In this document: in pieces, positions 30,103-36,637 of the stretch
How positions within the stretch are numbered: position 1 is the first letter of the stretch
How the letters are laid out: every line of letters begins with the position of its first letter
NCBI GenBank assembly: GCA_035294725.1
Contig: DATGKK010000146.1
Span: 1-43,358, forward strand
Length of the DNA stretch: 43,358 nucleotides
Direction of reading: 5' to 3'
DNA from: DATGKK01 sp035294725
GTDB taxonomy: Bacteria > Actinomycetota > Acidimicrobiia > Acidimicrobiales > Bog-793
Program-made: the position numbers and the translations under genes
The notes under the pieces: generated by a model
The model's input: the letters and a program-made list of their open reading frames with translations, nothing else
Told to the model about the DNA's origin: nothing
The model's database searches: none

Positions 30103-31014
30103 ATGCCGCCTGCCCTCACGACCTCTCCGAGCACCCTCGCTGGCACCACGCAGGCGGGGCGCGACGGAACGGCGCCACGCCTGTTCCACTACGGGGAGTT
30201 CGTCGCAGCCGAGCTGCTGGCCGCCAAACGGGCGGCGTCGGCTCGGGTCCACGTCGTGATCCCGGCCCGCGACGAGGAGGAGACCATCGCCGCCATCGTC
30301 GCCGCCGTCCGGCGGGACCTCCTCGAAGCGGTGCCGCTCGTCGACGACCTCGTCGTCGTGGACGATGCCTCGGGCGACCGGACTGCGGAGCTGGCGGCCA
30401 GGGAGGGGGCGACGGTCGTCGCCGGCCCCGGTCTCGGCAAGGGCGAGGCGATGGCGTGCGGCGCCGCCTCGGTCGAGCCGTCGCAGAGCTCGATCGTGGT
30501 GTGGCTCGACGGGGACGTGCGCGATTTCGGGAGCGGATATGTCACCGGACTGCTCGGCCCTCTCTTCGCCTGTCCCGAGGTCCTCTTGGTGAAGGGCCGC
30601 TACCGCCGCCCGATCGGGAACCAGGCCACCGGTGGCGGGCGGGTGACCGAGCTCGTCGCCAAACCGGCGCTCCGACTGTTCTTCCCGGAGCTCGCGGCCA
30701 TCGACCAGCCGCTCGCCGGGGAGACGGCCGTGAGGGGTTGCCTCCTGCACGACCTCGATCTCGAGGGGGGCTACGCCGTCGAGGTGGCCCTGCTCGTCGA
30801 TGCGTACCGGCGCTACGGCCTCGGCGCCCTCGCCGAGGTCGATCTCGGCGAGCGCCGCCACCGCAACCGGTCGCTCGCCGACCTCGTGCCGGAGGCGGAC
30901 ACGGTCCTGCGCACGGTGCTCGGACGCGCCGGCGTGGCAGCCCCCGGCCGACGCCCGGCGGAGCCCGACGGCGAGATCGGAGGCCCCGCGCTCTTGGGAG
31001 GGAGCGCCGGGTGA
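30103..31014 (+). CDS. gpgS: Glucosyl-3-phosphoglycerate synthase (GT81)
   Basis: A 303-aa GT-A glycosyltransferase that joins glucose from NDP-glucose to 3-phosphoglycerate, the first step to glucosylglycerate and, in mycobacteria, methylglucose lipopolysaccharide. Blocks are VHVVIPARDEEETIAAIVAA, then VVVDDASGDRTAELAA, the nucleotide-binding GKGEAMACGA and the metal motif WLDGDVRDFG. LLVKGRYRRP, GGRVTELVAKPALRLFFPEL and QPLAGETAVRG together are distinctive for GpgS. GYAVEVALLVD is another family segment. The ATG at 30103 is preferred to an upstream in-frame one at 30010 because a TAGGGT box sits 8 nt before it. Its stop overlaps otsA as GTGA. No gpgP phosphatase is seen. Confidence 0.92.
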   Translation: MPPALTTSPSTLAGTTQAGRDGTAPRLFHYGEFVAAELLAAKRAASARVHVVIPARDEEETIAAIVAAVRRDLLEAVPLVDDLVVVDDASGDRTAELAAREGATVVAGPGLGKGEAMACGAASVEPSQSSIVVWLDGDVRDFGSGYVTGLLGPLFACPEVLLVKGRYRRPIGNQATGGGRVTELVAKPALRLFFPELAAIDQPLAGETAVRGCLLHDLDLEGGYAVEVALLVDAYRRYGLGALAEVDLGERRHRNRSLADLVPEADTVLRTVLGRAGVAAPGRRPAEPDGEIGGPALLGGSAG

Positions 31015-32447
31015 GCGAGCTCGTCGTCGCCTCGAACCGGGGCCCCTTCTCGCTGGCCGAGAACGGCGACGGAACGATCGAGGTCCGTCCTGCCGCAGGA
31101 GGCCTCGCCCCGAGCCTCGCCGCGGCCCTCGCGGCGCCGCCGGAGACGGCCGGGCCTGCGACGGGCGCCCCCGGCGACGTGGTCTGGGTCGCCGCCCCCA
31201 TGAACGACCTCGAGCGGCGAGCCGCCGGCGAGCCGGCCCTCTCGACGGAGCTGCCCGGCCTCGAGCTCCGCCTCGTGGAGCTGGAGGCATCCACCTACGC
31301 AGCCGCCTACGACGTCGTCGCCAACTCGACGCTGTGGTTCTGCTTCCACGGCCTGTTCGACGCGCCGCGCCGCCCCGTCTTCGACGCCAGCTGGCGCGCG
31401 GCCTGGGAGGAGTTCCGCCGCTACAACGCCGCCTTCGCCGAGCGGATCTGCGACGAAGCCGGAGCGGGGGGCCGGGTGCTCGTGAACGACTACCACCTGC
31501 CCCTCGTCGGGCGGATGATCGCCGAGCGACGTCCCGATCTCGCCACGGTCCACTTCACCCACACGCCCTTCGCCTCTGCCGAGGAGCTGGCGATCCTCCC
31601 CCGGGACACCCGCCGCGAGCTTCTCGAGGGGATGTCCGGGTTCGGGGCGTGCGGGTTCCACACCCGCCGGTGGGAGGAGCGCTTCCGCCGAACTGCCGCG
31701 CTGGCCGGCTCGGCGGTGCCGGCGACGTTCACGGCCGGCCTCGGCGCCGACGCCGACCGGTTGCGGGAGGTTGCCGGCGGAGCCGAGTGCGAGGCTCGCC
31801 TGGCGGCCCTCGAGGAGCTCGTCGCCGGCCGCGTCATGCTGCTTCGCAGCGACCGCGTGGAGCTCTCGAAGAACCTGCTGAGGGGGTTTATCGCCTTCGA
31901 CGCCCTCCTCGAGGAGCGAAGAGAGCTGCGGGGGCGGGTCTGCTTTGTGGCTCGGGGCTACGCGAGCCGGGAGGGCCTCCCCGAGTACCTCGCGTACCGC
32001 AGCGAGGTCGAGCACCTCGTCGAGTGGCTGAACGAGAAGTGGTCGCCCCTGTGCGGCGGGGAGGCGCCGATCGTGCTCGACCTCGAGGACGACTTCGCGA
32101 GCACGGCGGCCGCCTACCGCCGCTACGACGTGCTCGTCGTGAACCCGCTTCGTGACGGGATGAACCTCGTTGCGAAGGAGGGTCCCATCCTGAACGAGCG
32201 GGACGGCCTCCTCGTCTGCTCCGAGGAGGCCGGCGCCTACGAGGAGCTCGGGGAGGTCTGCCTCGGGGTCCAGCCCTTCGACGTGAGCGATACCGCCGCA
32301 GCCTTCTCGCGGGCGCTCGACATGGCACCCGAGGAGCGAAGCCGGCGAGCGGCGGAGCTCCGGCGGCGCTGTGCGAGGACTCCCCCGGCAGCCTGGCTCG
32401 ACCAGGTGCTCGCCGCCGCCAGGGTGCCTGGGCCGCAGGCGGCCTGA
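31011..32447 (+). CDS. otsA: Trehalose-6-phosphate synthase-like GT20 enzyme
   Basis: A 478-aa GT-B enzyme of family GT20. The N-terminus LVVASNRGPFS matches the donor-loop SNRxP motif. The family segments are recognisable but altered: VNDYHLPLVGRM (for HDYQL), VHFTHTPFASAEEL (for LHxPFPS), GFHTRRWEERF, LRSDRVELSKNLLRGF (for DRLDYxKG) and NPLRDGMNLVAKE (for P.RDGMNLVAKE, which holds the donor-binding residues). This altered set resembles the actinobacterial subgroup that includes VldE-type pseudo-glycosyltransferases. I call it T6P synthase mainly because otsB is adjacent. The GTG at 31011 overlaps gpgS and has a GGGAGGGAG site 5' of it. Confidence 0.82.
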   Translation: MSELVVASNRGPFSLAENGDGTIEVRPAAGGLAPSLAAALAAPPETAGPATGAPGDVVWVAAPMNDLERRAAGEPALSTELPGLELRLVELEASTYAAAYDVVANSTLWFCFHGLFDAPRRPVFDASWRAAWEEFRRYNAAFAERICDEAGAGGRVLVNDYHLPLVGRMIAERRPDLATVHFTHTPFASAEELAILPRDTRRELLEGMSGFGACGFHTRRWEERFRRTAALAGSAVPATFTAGLGADADRLREVAGGAECEARLAALEELVAGRVMLLRSDRVELSKNLLRGFIAFDALLEERRELRGRVCFVARGYASREGLPEYLAYRSEVEHLVEWLNEKWSPLCGGEAPIVLDLEDDFASTAAAYRRYDVLVVNPLRDGMNLVAKEGPILNERDGLLVCSEEAGAYEELGEVCLGVQPFDVSDTAAAFSRALDMAPEERSRRAAELRRRCARTPPAAWLDQVLAAARVPGPQAA

Positions 32448-32448
32448 C

Positions 32449-33267
32449 TCACCGGTCCGCCGGGGCCTCGGCGGCCTCGGCGAGGCGGCGGAGGAACCAG
32501 AGGCACTCCTCGGGCGAGGCGAGCACGAGGTCGGCCCGCTCGAGGACGCCGGCGGGAGCCTCGGCCCCTGAGACGGCGACCCGCCAGGTCTCGGCACCGC
32601 TGCGGGCGAGGTCGTCGAGGGCGTCGAAGGCGGGGAGGTCGCTCACGTCGTCGCCCAGGTACGCCGCGCAGGCGAGGCCGCTGCCTCGCTCCCGCACGAC
32701 GCTGCCCTTGTCCACGCCGACCGGAGGGACGAGCTCCACGCTCGCCTTCCCCGCGCGGGTGAGCATCCCGCTCTCGCGCCCGAGTCGTCCTGCCAGAGCG
32801 AGGGCCGCCGACTCGGTCCGAGCAGGGTCGGCGGCGGTCCTCCAGTGGAGCGTGAGGCCGAGCACCTTATCCTCGACGACGAGCCCGGGTATCTGTGCAT
32901 CCTCGGCTTGCCGCACGAGACCGGCCACGACGCTGGCCCAGCTGCCGGCCGCCTCCACCGGCTCGGCGCCGGCGGGCGTCCACCGCTCGAGGCCGTGGAG
33001 GCCGTAGAGCTCGAGGCCCTCGGTCGCCTCGGACCGAAAGCGGGCGCCGAGCCACTCGGCCGGCCGTCCCGAGACGAGGGCCACGACGGCGAAGCGGCGG
33101 GCGAGCCGCCGCAGCACCCTGCCGGCTCCCGGCACCGGGCTCGCCCGGTCCGGTTCGGCCACGATCGGGGAGAGGGTGCCGTCGAAGTCGCTGAACAGCC
33201 CTGCCGTCCCGGGTGTGGCGGCGAGGCGGGTGAGCACGGCCTCGACGTCCTGCGACCCGGTCGGCAC
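32449..33267 (-). CDS. otsB: Trehalose-6-phosphate phosphatase (HAD family)
   Basis: A 272-aa HAD-superfamily phosphatase, OtsB type. HAD motif I is LFSDFDGTLSPIV (nucleophile D27, general acid D29), motif II VALVSGRPAEWL, with a cap region containing LYGLHGLERW. GVDKGSVVRERG gives the motif III lysine, and YLGDDVSDLPAFDAL is motif IV. It removes phosphate from trehalose-6-phosphate to give trehalose. It converges on otsA with a single base between the two stop codons. The start is GTG with TAGGAT 6 nt upstream, a probable leaderless mRNA. Confidence 0.93.
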   Translation of the reverse strand: MPTGSQDVEAVLTRLAATPGTAGLFSDFDGTLSPIVAEPDRASPVPGAGRVLRRLARRFAVVALVSGRPAEWLGARFRSEATEGLELYGLHGLERWTPAGAEPVEAAGSWASVVAGLVRQAEDAQIPGLVVEDKVLGLTLHWRTAADPARTESAALALAGRLGRESGMLTRAGKASVELVPPVGVDKGSVVRERGSGLACAAYLGDDVSDLPAFDALDDLARSGAETWRVAVSGAEAPAGVLERADLVLASPEECLWFLRRLAEAAEAPADR

Positions 33268-33273
33268 GGGCCG

Positions 33274-33279
33274 ATCCTA
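33274..33279 (-). promoter_or_regulatory. -10 box for leaderless otsB
   Basis: TAGGAT on the minus strand, 6 nt upstream of the GTG at 33267. It lies in the 20-nt gap after the LytR_C gene, so otsB can be started separately from it. Confidence 0.5.
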
Positions 33280-33287
33280 CGGAGGTG

Positions 33288-33824
33288 CTACGCCGGGGGC
33301 AGGAACACCTCGATCACCCCGGCGCCGTGAGAGGTCCCGGGGGCCTCGGCGACCACCGCCGAGGCCGGCACCCCGAGGATGCGGGCGACCTGCGCCGCCT
33401 CGGACGAGAGTCCCGGCGGGTACTGCACCTGCGGCCCGCCGAGCGTGCTCACCCACGAGGACGGGATCGGCGCCTCCGGCACGAGCACGACATGGGCGGC
33501 TCGCAGCTTCGACCTCGTCGTCGCCGTGCCGCTCGCCGATGCAGGTGCGAGCAGGGCGACGTGCAGCACTGGCGCACTCGTGGTCGTCGTCGTGGTGGTG
33601 GAGCCTCCGGCTGGGAGCGTGGTCGTCGTCGGCCTGGTCGCCGGCCGCGTCCCCCGGTGATGGTGGCCGCGGCCGGCTGCCGCACGGCTGGTCGCGCTCG
33701 GCACGGCCACGAGCAGGCCGATCGCGAGCCCGGTCGCGGCGAGGGCCACGACGGCTCCGCGCGCGCGGTGCTCGGGCGGCTGCGGCGGCTGATGCTCTTG
33801 CCGCGGGGGGTTCTCGCCGCGCAT
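33288..33824 (-). CDS. Membrane-anchored LytR_C-domain protein (VirR/Cei-like)
   Basis: A 178-aa protein. The cytoplasmic N-terminus is Pro/Arg/His-rich. One membrane helix lies at about 24-43 (AVVALAATGLAIGLLVAVPS). A Thr-rich linker (TRPTTTTLPAGGSTTTTTTT) follows. The C-terminal 90 residues resemble a LytR_C domain: VLHVALLAPASASGTATTRS, QVQYPPGLSSEAAQVARILG, VIEVFLPPA. In mycobacteria a LytR_C protein (VirR/Cei, Rv0431) sits next to a DUF3263 gene (Rv0430), as here, which supports the assignment to an envelope-homeostasis role. The start is taken at the ATG at 33824; a GTG at 33845 is the alternative. Confidence 0.72.
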   Translation of the reverse strand: MRGENPPRQEHQPPQPPEHRARGAVVALAATGLAIGLLVAVPSATSRAAAGRGHHHRGTRPATRPTTTTLPAGGSTTTTTTTSAPVLHVALLAPASASGTATTRSKLRAAHVVLVPEAPIPSSWVSTLGGPQVQYPPGLSSEAAQVARILGVPASAVVAEAPGTSHGAGVIEVFLPPA

Positions 33825-33870
33825 CGCCCCAGCATTGCCGATCACGGGCTCACGTGCCCGCCCGCCGGGG

Positions 33871-34128
33871 TCAGCGGCGCCGGCGGAGCACCGGGCTCGG
33901 CGTGAGCCGGCTCCGGTGCCGCTCGGCTCGCCGGCGGCGGAGCCGGGCGACCACGAGCGGATCGTAGGAGAAGGCCTCCGTGCAGGCGACGAGCCGCCGC
34001 AGGGCGGCGTAGTAGGTGGCGGGCGAGCAGCCGAGCCGCTCCCGGATCGCCTGCTCCTTGGTCGCAGCGTGGGTCCACCACTCGCGCTCGACGTCGAGGA
34101 ACTGCCGGTCCCGCTCGCTCAGTACCAT
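33871..34128 (-). CDS. DUF3263 family protein
   Basis: An 85-aa, highly charged protein. LSERDRQFLDVEREWWTHAA, then TKEQAIRERLGCSPATYYAA and LRRLV, match the DUF3263 pattern (LSxRDxxILxFExxWWxxxGxKExAIRexFxxSxxxYYQxLN). A YDPLVVARLRRRRAERHRSR tail completes it. The central part looks like a helix-turn-helix, and DNA binding is often proposed for the family but not shown, to my knowledge. It precedes the LytR_C gene in the same direction with a 46-nt gap, a conserved actinobacterial pair. I chose the ATG at 34128, the usual family start; an ATG at 34197 would add 23 atypical residues. Confidence 0.88.
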   Translation of the reverse strand: MVLSERDRQFLDVEREWWTHAATKEQAIRERLGCSPATYYAALRRLVACTEAFSYDPLVVARLRRRRAERHRSRLTPSPVLRRRR

Positions 34129-34136
34129 CCGATGCG

Positions 34137-34165
34137 ACAATGCCAATCCCGGCGCCAGGACGCAA
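34137..34165 (-). promoter_or_regulatory. Promoter for DUF3263 gene
   Basis: On the minus strand TTGCGT (34160-34165), 17-nt spacer, CATTGT (34137-34142), then 8 nt to the ATG at 34128. Spacing is ideal, but the -10 lacks the initial T of TANNNT. Confidence 0.4.
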
Positions 34166-34283
34166 GCATTTGAATGACTGTTTAACGAACGCGCCATGTT
34201 GCCGGCCCGTCTCGACCCGCTTCAGGGCGCCGGACCGGCGGCCCTCTGCTCGCCCGTCCGGCTCGGGAGGTGGGACGCTGTAG

Positions 34284-35042
34284 ATGGTGTCAGCGCCCGT
34301 CGGCTACGTCGCCGCGTTCGGCGGTGGGGTGATCTCGTTTGTCTCGCCGTGCGTGCTGCCCGTCGTGCCCGGCTACCTGTCGGTCGTCACGGGGCTCGAC
34401 CTGTACGCCGGCGAGGACGGCGCGGCGGCCGGGCGGCGGGCGCTGCGCATCTGCCGCGAGACCGGCCTGTTCATCCTTGGCTTCGGGGTCGTGTTCGTCC
34501 TGCTCGAGCTTGCCGCCACCTCGCTCAGCGCTGCGCTCGTCTCGAACAAAGTCCTCCTCACCCGGATCTCGGGCGGTGTCGTGCTCGCGATGGCCCTGTT
34601 CCTCGCGGGCTCGATGATCGGGCGGGCGCCCTGGCTCTATCGGGAGGCGCGGTTCCACCCCGATCTCTCCCGCTTCGGCCCGCTCGCGGCGCCCATTGCC
34701 GGCATCGCGTTCGGCTTCGGCTGGACACCCTGCCTCGGGCCGATCCTCGCCTCGATCATCGCCATCAGCTCGACGAGGGGCGCCTCCGGGGGTGCAGGGC
34801 TGCTGACCGCGTACACCCTCGGCCTCGGGGTGCCCTTCCTCGCCGTCGGCCTCGCCTTCACCCGGCTCGCCGGAGCGATCGGGTGGCTGCGGCGGCACTC
34901 CAACGTCATCGTCCTGGCCTCGGTGTCGCTCCTCGCCGTGTTCGGCGTCGTGTTGCTGCTGAACCGGCTGACCTGGGTCACGAGTGAGCTCGAGACGGCG
35001 ATGCGTTCCATAGGGCTCGGGAGGCTGGTGACGGCGGGATGA
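34284..35042 (+). CDS. ccdA: CcdA/DsbD-type thiol-redox membrane protein
   Basis: A 252-aa polytopic protein of the CcdA family. It passes reducing electrons across the membrane to periplasmic or extracytoplasmic thioredoxins, for example in cytochrome c maturation. The two family cysteines are in place: FVSPCVLPVVPGYLS in the first membrane segment and GFGWTPCLGPILASI in the fourth. Six hydrophobic segments are visible, the usual number. The ATG at 34284 follows a GGGAGGTGGG stretch. Its stop overlaps the amidase start (ATGA). No ccs or resB gene is in the window, so the partner thioredoxin is unknown. Confidence 0.92.
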   Translation: MVSAPVGYVAAFGGGVISFVSPCVLPVVPGYLSVVTGLDLYAGEDGAAAGRRALRICRETGLFILGFGVVFVLLELAATSLSAALVSNKVLLTRISGGVVLAMALFLAGSMIGRAPWLYREARFHPDLSRFGPLAAPIAGIAFGFGWTPCLGPILASIIAISSTRGASGGAGLLTAYTLGLGVPFLAVGLAFTRLAGAIGWLRRHSNVIVLASVSLLAVFGVVLLLNRLTWVTSELETAMRSIGLGRLVTAG

Positions 35043-36625
35043 CGGAGCACGGCACGCACGACCCTCATCGGGCGAGCTCGGAGCTCGCCGAGCTCACCGC
35101 CTCCGAGGTGGCACGGCTCAGCGCGGCAGGGTCGATCTCCGCCTCGGAGGTCGTCGAGCAGCTGATCGCACGCATCGAGGCCCTGAACCTCAAAGGGCCG
35201 GGGCTTCGCTGCGTCATCGAGGTCTCACCCGATGCCCTCGACCAGGCAGGATCGCTCGACGCCGAGCGCCTCGCGGGCAGGCTGCGGGGACCGCTGCATG
35301 GGGTGCCGGTGCTCGTGAAGGACAACATCGACACCGCGAGGCCGCTCCACACGACGGCGGGCTCGCTCGTGTTCGGCGCCTCGTCGCCGGGCGCCGACGC
35401 CCCGCTCGTCGAGGCGCTGCGGGCCGCCGGGGCGATCGTGCTCGGCAAGGCGAACCTCTCGGAGTGGGCGAACTTCCGGGGGCGCCCCTCCTCGAGCGGA
35501 TGGAGCGCCGCCGGCGGGCAGACGAGGAACCCCCACGCCCTCGACCGGACCCCCGGCGGCTCGTCGGCGGGCTCGGGCAGCGCCGTGGCCGCCCGGCTCG
35601 CGCCGCTCGCCGTCGGCACCGAGACCGACGGGTCGATCCTCTGCCCGTCGGCCGCCTGCGGCGTCCTCGGCCTCAAGCCCACCGTCGGGCTCGTGAGCCG
35701 CACCGGCATCATCCCCATCTCCTCCTCGCAGGACACGGCCGGCCCCATGGGACGCAGCGTCGAGGACCTCGCCCTCATGCTGGAGGTCCTCGCGAAGGCG
35801 GTCGACGACGGCGAGGACGGGGCAGCCACCTCGGCGGCTCGCCCGCCCGGCCACGAAGCCCACTACCGTGCGCTCCTCGGGGACGGCAACCTCGCCGGAC
35901 GGCGCCTCGGCGTGCTGCGCGAGGGCTTCACCGGCTACCACCCGCCGGCCGATCGGGTGTTCGAGGGTGCCCTCGCGGCGCTGAGGGAGGCCGGCGCGAC
36001 GATCGTGGACCCGGTCGAGCTGCCGAACGGCCCCCTCACCTCGGGCGAGGACGAGATGACCGTGCTCACCCACGAGATCCGCGACGGGCTCGAGGCCTAC
36101 CTCGCCCGAAGGGCGCGCATGTCGGCTCCCGATCCGTCGAGCCCGCTCCCCTCGAGCGTGGCCGAGATCGTCGACCACATCGAGCGGACGCCTGAGGAGC
36201 GACCCGACCTGTTCGGGGTGGAGTGGCTCGCACGGGCCGCCGCCACCGGCGGCGTCGCCGCCGAGGCCTATCAGCAGGCATGGCAGCGCAATCGGGAGCG
36301 CTCCCGGCGAAACGGCCTCGACCGGATCTTCGAGCAGGTCGACCTCGTGGTGGTCCCGGCCATGACGCCGGCCTGGCTCGTCGACCACGTCAACGGCGAC
36401 GCCGTGGTGGGGTCGGGCTGGTCGCCGCCGGCGGTCGCCGGCTACCCGTCGGCCTCCATGCCGATGGGAGCGGTCGCTGGGCTCCCGGTCGGGATCGCCC
36501 TGTGGGGGCCTGCCTGGTCCGAGGCTCGGATCCTCGCGGTCATGTTCGCGCTCGAGCGTGCGTTAGGCCGGGGCGTGACGAGCCCCGTGCCCCGCTTCCG
36601 GCCGAGCGTCGGCGACCGGGTCTGA
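35039..36625 (+). CDS. Amidase-signature-family amidase
   Basis: A 528-aa amidase signature (AS) hydrolase. The Ser-cisSer-Lys triad is readable: Lys94 in PVLVKDNIDT, the cis-Ser at 175 in TPGGSSAGSGSAVA, and the nucleophile Ser199 in VGTETDGSILCPS. The usual TDTGGS is TETDGS here. The rest follows the family (GLKPTVGLVSRTGIIPISSS, then QDTAGPMGRSVEDLALML). It is not GatA-like in length or context: no gatB or gatC is present and the C-terminal half is longer. The substrate amide is unknown. It is translationally coupled to ccdA by an ATGA overlap, although the functional link between the two is unclear. Confidence 0.9.
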   Translation: MTEHGTHDPHRASSELAELTASEVARLSAAGSISASEVVEQLIARIEALNLKGPGLRCVIEVSPDALDQAGSLDAERLAGRLRGPLHGVPVLVKDNIDTARPLHTTAGSLVFGASSPGADAPLVEALRAAGAIVLGKANLSEWANFRGRPSSSGWSAAGGQTRNPHALDRTPGGSSAGSGSAVAARLAPLAVGTETDGSILCPSAACGVLGLKPTVGLVSRTGIIPISSSQDTAGPMGRSVEDLALMLEVLAKAVDDGEDGAATSAARPPGHEAHYRALLGDGNLAGRRLGVLREGFTGYHPPADRVFEGALAALREAGATIVDPVELPNGPLTSGEDEMTVLTHEIRDGLEAYLARRARMSAPDPSSPLPSSVAEIVDHIERTPEERPDLFGVEWLARAAATGGVAAEAYQQAWQRNRERSRRNGLDRIFEQVDLVVVPAMTPAWLVDHVNGDAVVGSGWSPPAVAGYPSASMPMGAVAGLPVGIALWGPAWSEARILAVMFALERALGRGVTSPVPRFRPSVGDRV

Positions 36626-36637
36626 GGGCTCCGCGGA

